This document shows, one piece after another, positions 24,187-33,032 of a DNA stretch of 34,398 bases. The stretch is from Bacillota bacterium (lineage in GTDB: Bacteria > Bacillota > Clostridia > Peptostreptococcales > Anaerovoracaceae), in contig JAFRZB010000003.1 of assembly GCA_017442785.1 (NCBI GenBank), positions 1 through 34,398 of the forward strand. Reading direction: 5' to 3'. The notes beneath the pieces were generated by a model. It was not told the origin of the DNA and did not search any database. It saw nothing but the letters and a program-made list of their open reading frames with translations. The translations under genes were made by a program, and so were the position numbers. Positions within the stretch are counted from its first letter, which is position 1; every line of letters starts with the position of its first letter.

Positions 24187-27100
24187 TTGAGGAAAAACAG
24201 AATTCTTGGCATCCTGCTTGCGATCGTCATGCTGCTGAGCGTTTTCCCGGTCGGAAAGCTCGCCTTCGCAGCAGACGAGCAGAGCTTTGATGTCAACGGG
24301 TCCAAGAAGGCAGACCCGACAGAATTGGACAGCGCAAACCGCGAGACGACAGTCACGCTCTCGCTGCCTTCAGCAGAGTACCAGAACGAGATCGACATAG
24401 TATTCGTCACCGACAGTTCGACTTCTACCGATCTCGGATCACAGTTCATACAGTCTGCAACTGAGCTCTTCGAGAGCATCGTTAAAAACAATCCGAAGGT
24501 CACACTTAAGATCGGTGTGGTACTGTTCACCGGAAGTGCCAACGACGCCATCGAGTATGTATCCGAAGGTGCTCACAGCAAGCTCACTGTATACAATGAG
24601 GAGACAAAGGATCTCTTCAGCAAAGTCTTCAAACTCTCTGAGGACATGACCAAGGACGCTTTCAGGAACCAGTTCGGACGCGGATCCGGACCGCATGTCG
24701 GACTCGACATGGCCAACATGTGGCTCGAGGAAGATTCCGAGGTCGATGACAGCCACAAGTATGTAGTGCTCTTTACTGATGGAAAAGGCTATATGTGGGC
24801 CAATGAGGACCACGAGTCCATGACCATCTATTCGCAGTACTATACCAGCAATAAGTATCAGCTGGCCAGCAGCGGCAAGCCGTCTCTGAGCCAGGTCATG
24901 GGCTACAATAAGATGAGCTATTCAGTCGATGTGCTCGATAAGACAGGAAAGAGCAACATCGTCTGGTTCCCCACTTATGAAGATCTTTACAACTCGACTA
25001 ATCCGGAGCTCACCGGTGTGACCGAATATGATCAGCACTGCTTCTATGCCTATGGCGACACATGGGAAGCCGGACAGCCTGACGGCACTGTCGTAAAGCA
25101 CGAGACCACGAACGGAGAAGCGCTTTTCGGACAGGGCGGATCGGAATACGGATATCACGATCACTACCGCTACTGGTTCGAGTTCACCCCCAATGAGACC
25201 TGGGCAGGGATCAAGTATATGGAAGCAAACCCCTTCGAAGTGATCAAGAACGAAGACGGTACCTATACATTTGACACGGAAAACGTCAACCCGGATTACT
25301 ATCAGTACCATGTAGATAACCTTCAGAAGGGTATCTACAAGGCAGGACATCTCTGGACAGAGATGGGCGAAAAGTATAACCAGGCTGTCATAACATACGA
25401 CAGCAGCACCGGCGGCGGCCTTGAGCTCGTCGGACCTTTCAAGGCGTGGCTCAGAGCGAACAGCGATTACAGCGCGAGCAAAGATGACGCGACCCAGGTC
25501 CAGGAGCTCTTCAAGGGCATCGACAACTCCATCCGCTACATGGTATCCACCGGTGTCGTTACCGATAAGATCACCGATGATTTCACTCTTAAGAACGCGG
25601 ACAACGAGAACGCATTCCGCATGACCCTTACCGGTGAAGCTCTTGACGTCACCTACGAGGACGGCAAGTGGTATTTCGGCGAATCGGTCGAAGGAAAGTA
25701 TCCGTACGAAGTTTCCTACGATGAGAGCAAGAAGACCATCACCTGGACCATCAACGTTCCGATCGAGAACGTGAACCCGATAGCGCTCTCCTACGATCTG
25801 ATCATCGATGAGGATGCTGAGAGCGGATTCTACGATACCAACGTATCCGCGGTCCTGGACTACAAGTCCACAGACGGCAAGAGAGACGGTTCCTATACTT
25901 TCGAAGTGCCGAAGGTCTCATACATCAAGCTCATAGACATACCCGTGTCGAAGACCTGGGAAGACGCTGACGATCAGGACGGCAAGCGTCCCGGAAGCAT
26001 CAGTGTGAACCTGATGGACGGAAACGAAAAGGCTGCTTCCGCTACGATCTCCGAAAGGACTCAGTGGACATTCACCTTCGAGGGCATGCCGGACAGCAAG
26101 ATCGTTGACGGCAAGATGCAGAGCATCACTTATTCACTGACAGAAGATGCTGTTGAAAACTACTCTGCAGGCATCACCGCCACCGTAGCCGGAGGCTTCA
26201 CCATCACCAACACCCACGCGCCCGAGAAGATCGACATAGCTGTTACGAAGACCTGGGAAGACAGCGATGACCAGGACGGCATCCGTCCCGAGAGCGTCAA
26301 GGTCCAGCTGTATGCAGGCGAAGAAGCAGTAGGCGATCCTGCCGAGCTTACCGAGGCTGAAAAGTGGACCTACACCTGGACAGGGCTGGATAAGTATGCC
26401 GCAGGTGAGGAGATAGTCTACTCCGTCAAGGAGGTCGGCGAGACCGAAGGCTATGAAGCAGGTTCTGCCGGATCCGCAGCTAAAGGCTTCACCATCACCA
26501 ACACTCACTCGCCCGAGAAGATCGACATAGCCGTTACGAAGGTCTGGGAAGACAGCGATGATCAGGACGGCATCCGTCCTGAGAGCGTTAAGGTCCAGCT
26601 GTACGCAGGCGAGGAAGCAGTAGGCGATCCTGCCGAGCTTACCGAGGCTGAAAAGTGGGCCTACACCTGGACAGGGCTGGATAAGTATGCCGCAGGTGAG
26701 GAGATAGTCTACTCCGTCAAGGAGGTCGGCGAGACCGAAGGCTATGAGACAGAGACCTCCGGCACCGCAGCAGAAGGCTTTGTGATCACCAACACCCACG
26801 AGACCGAGAAGATCGACATAGCTGTTACGAAGACCTGGGAAGACAACGACGACCAGGACGGCAAGCGTCCCGAGAGCGTTAAGGTCCAGCTGTACGCAGG
26901 CGAGGAAGCAGTAGGCGATCCTGCCGAGCTTACCGAAGCTGAGAAGTGGGCCTACACCTGGACAGGCCTGGACAAGTATGCCGCAGGTGAGGAGATAGTC
27001 TACTCTGTCAAGGAAGTCGGCGAGACCGAAGGCTATGAGACAGAGACCTCCGGCACCGCAGCAGAAGGCTTCGTGATCACCAACACTCACGAGGCAGAGA

Positions 27101-27711
27101 AGACAGACATCACCGTAGAGAAGGTCTGGGTCGACAACGACGACGAGCGCGGGCTCCGTCCTGAGAGCGTCACCATCAACCTCCTTGCAAACGGCGAGAA
27201 GGTAGATTCCAAGAGCGTCACCAAGGCTGACGGATGGAAGTACACCTTCCCCGGACTGCCGAAGTACGAGGACGGCAAGGAGATCGAGTATACCGTTACA
27301 GAGGAAGCTGTCGAGGGTTATGAGACCACAGTCGACGGACTCACAGTAACCAACAAGGTGAACGCTCCCAAAGAGTACACCATCACCTACAAGCTCAACG
27401 GCGGCGAGTTCGGCGGAAAGACCGACGATATCCTTGAGGTATACCCCGGCGGCACAGTCATCTCCATCCACGAGGCTCCGACCAGAGAGGGCTACACCTT
27501 CCTCCGCTGGGAAGGCTCCAGCTATCAGCCGGGCGACAAGTATACCGTGACTGAGGACCATACCTTCACCGCTCAGTGGGAGGCAGATCCCGAGATCCCG
27601 GATACCGGAGACAACAGCCTGATACTGCAGTGGACCTCACTGCTCGTCATCTCCGCGTTCAGCCTCATAGGCGTCCTGCTCATGGACAGAAAGCGCAGAG
27701 CAGCTAAATAA
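24187..27711 (+). CDS. Wall-anchored VWA/Cna-B adhesin
   Basis: A 1174-aa surface protein. It starts with TTG at 24187, with GAGGGG 8 nt upstream. Residues 1-28 are a signal peptide ending A-F-A. A von Willebrand A domain follows, with the metal site D76-S-S78-T-S80 and L-F-T-D-G about 120 residues on. A Cna-B-like domain begins near residue 583. Three near-identical 97-aa Cna-B units cover 682-972 and a divergent one covers about 973-1060. These have V-x-K-x-W at the start and I-T-N-T-H or V-T-N-K at the end, so Lys-Asn isopeptide bonds are likely. Residues about 1062-1131 form an InlB-type repeat (Y-K-L-N-G-G, then G-Y-T-F-L-R-W). The tail is I1137-P-D-T-G1141, a hydrophobic span and R-K-R-R, a sortase signal. 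It resembles pilus-tip or host-binding adhesins; no sortase gene is nearby. ATC is the main Ile codon, unlike most neighbours. Confidence 0.93.
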   Translation: MRKNRILGILLAIVMLLSVFPVGKLAFAADEQSFDVNGSKKADPTELDSANRETTVTLSLPSAEYQNEIDIVFVTDSSTSTDLGSQFIQSATELFESIVKNNPKVTLKIGVVLFTGSANDAIEYVSEGAHSKLTVYNEETKDLFSKVFKLSEDMTKDAFRNQFGRGSGPHVGLDMANMWLEEDSEVDDSHKYVVLFTDGKGYMWANEDHESMTIYSQYYTSNKYQLASSGKPSLSQVMGYNKMSYSVDVLDKTGKSNIVWFPTYEDLYNSTNPELTGVTEYDQHCFYAYGDTWEAGQPDGTVVKHETTNGEALFGQGGSEYGYHDHYRYWFEFTPNETWAGIKYMEANPFEVIKNEDGTYTFDTENVNPDYYQYHVDNLQKGIYKAGHLWTEMGEKYNQAVITYDSSTGGGLELVGPFKAWLRANSDYSASKDDATQVQELFKGIDNSIRYMVSTGVVTDKITDDFTLKNADNENAFRMTLTGEALDVTYEDGKWYFGESVEGKYPYEVSYDESKKTITWTINVPIENVNPIALSYDLIIDEDAESGFYDTNVSAVLDYKSTDGKRDGSYTFEVPKVSYIKLIDIPVSKTWEDADDQDGKRPGSISVNLMDGNEKAASATISERTQWTFTFEGMPDSKIVDGKMQSITYSLTEDAVENYSAGITATVAGGFTITNTHAPEKIDIAVTKTWEDSDDQDGIRPESVKVQLYAGEEAVGDPAELTEAEKWTYTWTGLDKYAAGEEIVYSVKEVGETEGYEAGSAGSAAKGFTITNTHSPEKIDIAVTKVWEDSDDQDGIRPESVKVQLYAGEEAVGDPAELTEAEKWAYTWTGLDKYAAGEEIVYSVKEVGETEGYETETSGTAAEGFVITNTHETEKIDIAVTKTWEDNDDQDGKRPESVKVQLYAGEEAVGDPAELTEAEKWAYTWTGLDKYAAGEEIVYSVKEVGETEGYETETSGTAAEGFVITNTHEAEKTDITVEKVWVDNDDERGLRPESVTINLLANGEKVDSKSVTKADGWKYTFPGLPKYEDGKEIEYTVTEEAVEGYETTVDGLTVTNKVNAPKEYTITYKLNGGEFGGKTDDILEVYPGGTVISIHEAPTREGYTFLRWEGSSYQPGDKYTVTEDHTFTAQWEADPEIPDTGDNSLILQWTSLLVISAFSLIGVLLMDRKRRAAK
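26230..27102 (+). repeat. Three near-identical 291-bp tandem repeats (Cna-B units)
   Basis: Units start at 26230, 26521 and 26812, each exactly 291 bp (97 codons). They differ by scattered substitutions, mostly near the unit ends. Divergent relatives flank them on both sides (25933-26229 and from 27103). Such DNA identity allows unequal recombination, so the number of units may vary between strains. Confidence 0.92.
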
Positions 27712-27734
27712 TAAGAGCCATACGGCTTGAATGA

Positions 27735-27770
27735 AAAGATCCCCGGACGATGAGTCCGGGGATCTTTATT
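27735..27770. terminator. Bidirectional terminator after the adhesin
   Basis: AAAGATCCCCGGAC (27735-27748) pairs over 14 bp with GTCCGGGGATCTTT (27754-27767) around a 5-nt loop. The T-tail on the plus strand is broken (TTTATT). It also serves the convergent methyltransferase gene ending at 27782. Confidence 0.88.
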
Positions 27771-27781
27771 ATCCTTCGTTT

Positions 27782-28948
27782 TTATTTTCCGTAATACTGG
27801 TAGTAGCAGACCTCAAGGTCTCCGTTGTAGAGCTTGCGCCGTCTGTCCGCGGGGCGTCCCATGGCCTCCTCGACGCTCTTGTCGGAGGTTATGAGGAAGA
27901 GGGACCAGGCGGGATGCTCCTCAAGCCAGCTTCGAAGCGCCGCGTATATGCCCGGAAGGTCCTCGGACTCCCCTATGCGTATGCCGTAGGGTGGGTTTGC
28001 TATTATAACGCCGCGCCCGGCATCAATTCCCGGAGCGGAAGATCCGCGTCCGAGAAGCTTTCCCGCGGAGCCTTTAAGCTCCCGAACGTCCAGCACTTTA
28101 AAGTCTATGCAGTCGTCCACGCCGGCCTCCTCGGCGTTTCTTTTGGCCGCCTTTATGGCCCGCGCGTCTATGTCGGAAGCGACTATCTTAAATCCGGCGT
28201 CCTGGTCTATCGCCCTGTACGCGAGCGCCTTCTCTTCCTTCCATAGTTCCTGCGGGATCTGCTCCCAGAAGCTGCAGTCGAAGCGCCTGGAAAGGCCGGG
28301 AGCGATGTTTCTCGCCATCATTGCGGCCTCTATGGCTATGGTCCCGGAGCCGCAGAAGGGATCAAGCAGCAGCCTTCCCCGCTTAAAGAAGGAGAGGCTC
28401 ACCATGGCGGCTGCCATGGTCTCCTTAATGGGGGCGGGGACGTCTTTAACGCGGTAGCCGCGGTCGTGCAGACCCGGCCCGCTGGTGTTTATCATCAGGA
28501 CGAACTCGTCCTTTTGCGCCATGAACCTTACTGCATAGACCGGACCGTTCTTCTTAAAGCGCTCTACGCCGTAGTGCGCCCCGAGCCTTGTAACAATGGC
28601 CTTTTCAATTATAGACTGGCAGGCAGGCACGCTGTGCAGGATGGATCTTGCGGAGCTTCCCGTGACCGAAAAGTGCGCGTTCTCCGGCAGCCACTCCTCC
28701 CATGGAAGGGCTTTTGCAGCCTGAAAGAGCTCCTCGAAGGTCTTTGCGGTGAATTCTCCCAACTTAACATATACTCTGTCCGCGCAGCGCAGCCAGAGGT
28801 TTGAGCGCACGATGGCGCGCAGGTCTCCCTCGTAGGTGAGCCTTCCGTTCCTGGAGTCCGTTATGCGGTAGCCCAGGGCCTCTATCTCCCTCTTTACCAC
28901 GGCCTCCAGCCCGAAGGTCGCTGTAGCTATAAGCTCAAAGCTGTCCAT
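27782..28948 (-). CDS. THUMP-domain RNA methyltransferase (RlmL/YpsC-like)
   Basis: A 388-aa enzyme of the RlmL/YpsC family, which methylates guanine in 23S rRNA using S-adenosylmethionine. The N-terminal THUMP-type RNA-binding part begins F-E-L-I-A-T-A-T-F-G-L-E and ends near T-S-G-P-G-L-H-D-R-G-Y-R. The methyltransferase half has L-L-D-P-F-C-G-S-G-T-I (SAM loop), A-S-D-I-D-A-R and N-P-P-Y-G, the guanine N2 methylation motif. It is last in a minus-strand operon; its ATG is 4 nt past the stop of the EEP-family gene. The exact rRNA site cannot be read from sequence. Confidence 0.9.
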   Translation of the reverse strand: MDSFELIATATFGLEAVVKREIEALGYRITDSRNGRLTYEGDLRAIVRSNLWLRCADRVYVKLGEFTAKTFEELFQAAKALPWEEWLPENAHFSVTGSSARSILHSVPACQSIIEKAIVTRLGAHYGVERFKKNGPVYAVRFMAQKDEFVLMINTSGPGLHDRGYRVKDVPAPIKETMAAAMVSLSFFKRGRLLLDPFCGSGTIAIEAAMMARNIAPGLSRRFDCSFWEQIPQELWKEEKALAYRAIDQDAGFKIVASDIDARAIKAAKRNAEEAGVDDCIDFKVLDVRELKGSAGKLLGRGSSAPGIDAGRGVIIANPPYGIRIGESEDLPGIYAALRSWLEEHPAWSLFLITSDKSVEEAMGRPADRRRKLYNGDLEVCYYQYYGK

Positions 28949-28952
28949 ATGC

Positions 28953-30017
28953 CTACTTAAGAACGAAGGTCATGTCCACGGGGTTGTGGTCGGAGTACTT
29001 GAACTGAGTGTCTATTACGTCGGATCTGTTCACCTTGATGTTGTCCGTCACAAGGAAGCCGTCAATGGTGAGCACGTACTGCCCCTTGTGGTAGGGTCCG
29101 TCCGCGTTGCGGCAGGAGGGCACGGGAGAAGCTTCGTTGAACGGAGCCACCAGCTTAGCCTTGTATCCTGCCAGGACTTCCTCCGGGATGGGCTGTGCCC
29201 AGGTGTACTCTATGTCGGACTTTCCGAAGTATTTTGAGGAGTCTCCTAAGATGTCCTTGTTGAAGTCTCCTCCTGCTATGCAGTAGTTGCCCTTGTTGTA
29301 TTCAGCCTGGATGTCGTCCAGCAGTATCTGAAGCTGCTTGTTTGCTATGGTTCCGTCGGAGGTATATGCGGACAGGTGGAAGTTGTAGAGCACCAGTTCC
29401 TTTCCTCCGCTTACCGGAATGCGGCTCTTGCTGTAGCAGCGGTCCAGATCCAGGAGCTTCATAAGAGATTCCTCTATGGGAAGCTCCACTCTCTCCGCGC
29501 TGTTGATGTCTGCCTTGGAGAAGGTCATAAGGCCTGCCTTGCTTGCTCCGTGAGGCTGGGTTATGGGGTACATCAGGAAGGGCGAATCGTAGTTCTGCGC
29601 AAAGATGAAGCTGCTGTCTGTAAGGACGTCCGTAAGGTATATCCTCTCGTCGAAATGGTAGCTCCTCGTGGCGTCTATGTCCACCTCCTGGATAAGGTAA
29701 AGGTCCGCGGCCTGCTCGGAGAGCTTGGCAGCTATGTTCTTAAGGTTGGCGTCCAGGCGTTCCTTGGACCATGCCCAGCTCTGTGTGCCTCCGTCCATGA
29801 AGAAGCCGTAGTCGTCCTCGTAGGCGCCGAAGCCTATGTTCCAGGACACTATCTTGTACTCTTTGCCTGCGGAGAGCTCGCCCTCTCCCTTTCCCTGGAC
29901 AGTCACCGGACCGTCTCCTATCCTGTGGTAGGCTATGAAAACGTAGGCGAAATAAAGGGCGGCTATAAGTACTATTACTATGATAATGCTGAGTATTACT
30001 TTCAGAAGTCTTCTCAT
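28953..30017 (-). CDS. Endonuclease/exonuclease/phosphatase family protein, membrane-anchored
   Basis: A 354-aa protein with a hydrophobic N-terminal segment (about residues 5-30), predicting an anchored protein with the enzyme domain outside. The EEP metal-dependent phosphodiesterase motifs are present: S-W-N-I-G-F-G, I-Q-E-V-D, N-F-H-L-S-A, G-G-D-F-N-K-D and S-D-H-N-P-V. The fold covers DNases, sphingomyelinases and inositol phosphatases. Location outside the membrane favours a lipid, nucleotide or extracellular DNA substrate over DNA repair; the substrate is not known. AAAGG precedes the start. It lies 18 nt after the D-lactate-dehydrogenase-like gene. Confidence 0.87.
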   Translation of the reverse strand: MRRLLKVILSIIIVIVLIAALYFAYVFIAYHRIGDGPVTVQGKGEGELSAGKEYKIVSWNIGFGAYEDDYGFFMDGGTQSWAWSKERLDANLKNIAAKLSEQAADLYLIQEVDIDATRSYHFDERIYLTDVLTDSSFIFAQNYDSPFLMYPITQPHGASKAGLMTFSKADINSAERVELPIEESLMKLLDLDRCYSKSRIPVSGGKELVLYNFHLSAYTSDGTIANKQLQILLDDIQAEYNKGNYCIAGGDFNKDILGDSSKYFGKSDIEYTWAQPIPEEVLAGYKAKLVAPFNEASPVPSCRNADGPYHKGQYVLTIDGFLVTDNIKVNRSDVIDTQFKYSDHNPVDMTFVLK

Positions 30018-30035
30018 TGCGTGAGTTTCCTTTCG

Positions 30036-31019
30036 CTATACGAGTCTGGTCCGGAAGTTCCCGGTCTCTATCATGCTCTTTATGCCTTCAAGAGAGCTCT
30101 GTACCATGCCTGTAACGGCAACGTCCGTGTAGAAAGCCATGTGCGGCGTCATTACCACATTGGGGAACTGCTTAAGGTAGGCGTAGTCCTTGTTCTTGAG
30201 TATGTCGGTGCGGTGGTCTGCGTGTATTATGCCTGTCTCGCCCTCAACGGTATCAAGGCCCAGGCCGCCTATTTTCTTGCTCTCGATCCCTTCTATCAGG
30301 GCGTCCATGTCCATAAGCTCGCCCCTTGAGCAGTTTATGAGCACTATGCCGTCCTTCATCTTAGCAATGACGTCCCTGTTTATCATGTGGCGGGTCTGCG
30401 GAGTCAGGTGCAGGTGGAGGGTTATGACGTCGCTCCTTGCAATAAGCTCGTCAAATTCCACGTATTCGGCATACTGACGGACCTTATCATTGGGGTGGGG
30501 GTCGTAAGCCAGGAGCTTTCCTCCGAAGCCGCTTAAGGCCTTTATGACAGAGAAGCCTATCCTTCCGGTGCCTATTACGCCTATTGTAAGGTTGTTGATC
30601 TCTCTTCCCTGAAGGCCGGCCAGCGAGAAGTCGTTCACCTGGCCGCGCCAGAGGGCGGGCTTGTAGTTCCTCAGCACCAGGAGCATCATCATTACGGTGT
30701 ATTCGGCCACGCCCGTGGGCGGGTAGTCGCTGTTGCAGACCATGAGGCCTATGTCCTTTGCGTGCTGTATGTCCATGTGGTCGTAGCCTACGGTGCGGGT
30801 GGCTATTGCCTTAAGTCCCATTGCCTTCCAGGCGTCCAGCAGGGGAGAGTCTATCTTTCCCTGGCCCAGCATCGCGGCTCCGTCGCAGCCCGCGGCAAGG
30901 CCTGCCGTCTCAAGAGAGGGTATCTCCTTATGGAGCTTAAGCTCAAGGCCCAGCGCCTTTCCTATGTTTTCAAAATCCTTAAGCTCGTCCGCGCGCGCTT
31001 CGTAGATGCAGATCTTCAT
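30036..31019 (-). CDS. D-2-hydroxyacid dehydrogenase (D-lactate dehydrogenase / VanH-like)
   Basis: A 327-aa NAD-dependent enzyme reducing a 2-oxo acid to a D-2-hydroxy acid, most likely pyruvate to D-lactate. The Rossmann motif is I-G-V-I-G-T-G-R-I-G. Catalytic residues are Arg in N-C-S-R-G-E-L, Glu in D-T-V-E-G-E and His in T-P-H-M-A-F-Y-T, which is the D-lactate-dehydrogenase form. R-T-V-G-Y-D-H-M-D-I earlier is also typical of that subgroup and VanH. No ddl or vanX is nearby, so a resistance role is not supported. Its ATG follows the hydrolase stop after one base, so translation is probably coupled. Confidence 0.87.
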   Translation of the reverse strand: MKICIYEARADELKDFENIGKALGLELKLHKEIPSLETAGLAAGCDGAAMLGQGKIDSPLLDAWKAMGLKAIATRTVGYDHMDIQHAKDIGLMVCNSDYPPTGVAEYTVMMMLLVLRNYKPALWRGQVNDFSLAGLQGREINNLTIGVIGTGRIGFSVIKALSGFGGKLLAYDPHPNDKVRQYAEYVEFDELIARSDVITLHLHLTPQTRHMINRDVIAKMKDGIVLINCSRGELMDMDALIEGIESKKIGGLGLDTVEGETGIIHADHRTDILKNKDYAYLKQFPNVVMTPHMAFYTDVAVTGMVQSSLEGIKSMIETGNFRTRLV

Positions 31020-31020
31020 T

Positions 31021-31872
31021 CTAGTCCTCCAGAACCTTTGCGTAAACCTTTCCGGGGTTCTCCTCCACGTTCTTTAGGAAGAAGAGGCATTCCGGAACAG
31101 TGTCTTCCGTTATGTCCTGTGCGGGGCCGGAATGGCCCAGGCCGCTGTATATTATGAGCTTGCAGTTGGGGAGGGCCTTTGCGGAGCGCAGCATAAGGTC
31201 CGGCCTGCTTATCATGTCCTCCATGCCTCCTACTATGAGGGTGGGGGTCTTAATGGTGGAGAGCGCTTCCTTCAGCTTCTCCTCCGTGCCGAGCTTCTTA
31301 AGGGGCCGTCCGTAGTTCATCTCAAGCTGATGCCTGCGGCACTCCTCGCCGTATTCGGCGTAGCCTGCGCGGCGCTTGAGTATCGCCGGATCCTTCCAGT
31401 TGTCGCTGAGGAAGTTGATCTCCGGATGCTTGCTGGCTATCTCCCTTAAGTTGCTGGAGCCTTCTTCTATGTTGTGGGGGCCGGGCACGAAGGCTATGAA
31501 GGCCGTTACCCGCTCCTGATGTCTGAGAAGCAGGTGCCATCCCGTTCCTGCGCCGTGGCTGTTTCCGGTGTATACGAACTTGTCTATGCCCTTCTTGTCG
31601 GCAAAGCTAATGACGTCGTCCGCCCAGACATCGTACCAGCCGGGGCCGAAGTCTTCCGTTGCGGGAGATGACGGGCCGGAGCCTCTGTTCCACAGCAGGA
31701 ACACGTGGTATCCGTGGTCCGCGAACTTTCTCGCGTAGAACTGCTCGTTAAAGCCCATCTGGGTGCACAGAACGTACTTGTCGCCCGTGCCGAGCTCCTC
31801 GTAGCCGATCTCGATCCCGGGCTGTACCTCCAGTTTCTTTATCCTGGTCATCTGAAGTTCATAATCAGTCAT
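31021..31872 (-). CDS. Alpha/beta hydrolase
   Basis: A 283-aa alpha/beta-hydrolase. The nucleophile elbow is G-N-S-H-G-A-G and the His is in G-L-G-H-S-G-P. The acid is probably in G-G-M-E-D-M-I. I chose the ATG at 31872 because AGGAGGG lies about 8 nt upstream; an in-frame ATG at 31929 gives an extension that runs into the promoter. The protein has no signal peptide. It may act on an ester or lactone; the substrate is unknown. It is the first gene of the minus-strand operon, and the D-2-hydroxyacid dehydrogenase starts one base after its stop. Confidence 0.86.
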   Translation of the reverse strand: MTDYELQMTRIKKLEVQPGIEIGYEELGTGDKYVLCTQMGFNEQFYARKFADHGYHVFLLWNRGSGPSSPATEDFGPGWYDVWADDVISFADKKGIDKFVYTGNSHGAGTGWHLLLRHQERVTAFIAFVPGPHNIEEGSSNLREIASKHPEINFLSDNWKDPAILKRRAGYAEYGEECRRHQLEMNYGRPLKKLGTEEKLKEALSTIKTPTLIVGGMEDMISRPDLMLRSAKALPNCKLIIYSGLGHSGPAQDITEDTVPECLFFLKNVEENPGKVYAKVLED

Positions 31873-31908
31873 AACGTCCCTCCTGAAACATTTTTTCTCA
31901 TTAACAAT

Positions 31909-31914
31909 ATTATA
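31909..31914 (-). promoter_or_regulatory. -10 element of the minus-strand hydrolase operon
   Basis: TATAAT on the minus strand, about 37 nt upstream of the hydrolase ATG. The -35 region is AT-rich with no clear hexamer. Confidence 0.55.
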
Positions 31915-31941
31915 ACAGACTCTATGCATAAATAAGTAAAG

Positions 31942-31955
31942 AATAAATATTTATT
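31942..31955. promoter_or_regulatory. 14-bp perfect palindrome between divergent operons
   Basis: AATAAATATTTATT lies between the two divergent promoters, next to the plus-strand -35. It could be an operator for both operons, but the AT-rich context makes a chance palindrome possible. Confidence 0.4.
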
Positions 31956-31956
31956 G

Positions 31957-31986
31957 TTGCGCCGGAGGCGGAAAAGAAATTATAAT
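31957..31986 (+). promoter_or_regulatory. Promoter of the dehydrogenase-aminotransferase operon
   Basis: TTGCGC (31957-31962), an 18-nt spacer, then TATAAT (31981-31986). The leader to the ATG at 32033 carries AGGAGG. Confidence 0.65.
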
Positions 31987-32032
31987 ATACACAATATATT
32001 CATTTAGTTTCGGTAAAGACAGGAGGAAGAAC

Positions 32033-33022
32033 ATGAAAGTCGTTCTAATGGGAACTGAAACAAGGCAGACCAAGTTCGGATATGACATAGATACCAAGGG
32101 CGCGGAGCTTATCCCCGTAGCGGCGGACGCCAGCCCGGCGGACCTTGCCGCAAAGGCAGCGGACGCGGAATACGCCGTAATAGACGCCATCTCGCTGTTT
32201 ACGGCCGAGCACATGGACGCCATGCCCAAGCTCAAGCTCATACATTCCGAGGGCGTATCCATAAACAAGATAGATACTGCCGCTGCAGCCGAGAGGGGCA
32301 TAATAGTATGCAGCAACAAGGGCGCCAACGCCGTATCGGTAGCCGAGCACACCCTTACCCTGATAATGGCCCTTACCAAGAGCATCTACCCCGCGTACAA
32401 GGCAGTAATGTACGGCAGGCAGATAGAGACAAAGACCAGCATGATAAAAGAGGGCATCAAGGAGCTCTCCGACTACAGCCTCGGCCTTATCGGCTTCGGG
32501 GACATAGCCAAGGAGCTGGCCAGGATGATCCAGCCCTTCGGGACCAAGGTCTACTACAACGACCTCTTCCGCCCGTCAAAGGAGATAGAAGAAAAGTACA
32601 ACGTCACATACATCGAGAAGGAAGAGCTCATTGCGAACTGCGACATCATAAGCCTGCATGTTCCTGTGCTTCCGTCCACGGAGAACATGGTAAACAAGGA
32701 GTTCCTATCCAAGATGAAGAAGGGATCCTTCTTCATCAATACCGCAAGGGGCGAGCTTATGGTCAACGAGGACGTAATAGAGGCGCTCAGCATAGGAAAG
32801 CTTGCCGGAGCCGCGTTCGATACCATAGCTCCTGAACCCGTGCTTGCGGATAATCCGTGGCTGTCCATACCGCAGGAGATAGCGGACAAGGTCATAATCA
32901 CCCCGCACATAGCAGGCGTTACCATCAACATGTTCCGTAAGGCCTACCGCACCATTTGGAGCAACATCTTCAAGGTGGAGGCAGGGGAAGAGCCCGTAAA
33001 CTGGGTAAACAAGAAGAAGTAG
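32033..33022 (+). CDS. D-isomer-specific 2-hydroxyacid dehydrogenase
   Basis: A 329-aa NAD(P)-dependent enzyme of the phosphoglycerate/hydroxyacid dehydrogenase family. The Rossmann motif is L-G-L-I-G-F-G-D-I-A. Catalytic Arg is in N-T-A-R-G-E-L, Glu in D-T-I-A-P-E-P and His in T-P-H-I-A-G. It lacks the F-Y-T that follows the His in the D-lactate-dehydrogenase-like enzyme encoded upstream, so the two probably act on different substrates. AGGAGG lies before the ATG. The aminotransferase gene starts 10 nt after it. Together they could run an amino acid to 2-oxo acid to 2-hydroxy acid route, or serine synthesis; I cannot decide which. Confidence 0.85.
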   Translation: MKVVLMGTETRQTKFGYDIDTKGAELIPVAADASPADLAAKAADAEYAVIDAISLFTAEHMDAMPKLKLIHSEGVSINKIDTAAAAERGIIVCSNKGANAVSVAEHTLTLIMALTKSIYPAYKAVMYGRQIETKTSMIKEGIKELSDYSLGLIGFGDIAKELARMIQPFGTKVYYNDLFRPSKEIEEKYNVTYIEKEELIANCDIISLHVPVLPSTENMVNKEFLSKMKKGSFFINTARGELMVNEDVIEALSIGKLAGAAFDTIAPEPVLADNPWLSIPQEIADKVIITPHIAGVTINMFRKAYRTIWSNIFKVEAGEEPVNWVNKKK

Positions 33023-33032
33023 GAGAAAAGAG

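Noticed and set aside
30036-31019. Vancomycin-resistance vanH
   Set aside because: The sequence resembles VanH only as any D-lactate dehydrogenase does. No vanA-type ligase, vanX or two-component system is nearby.
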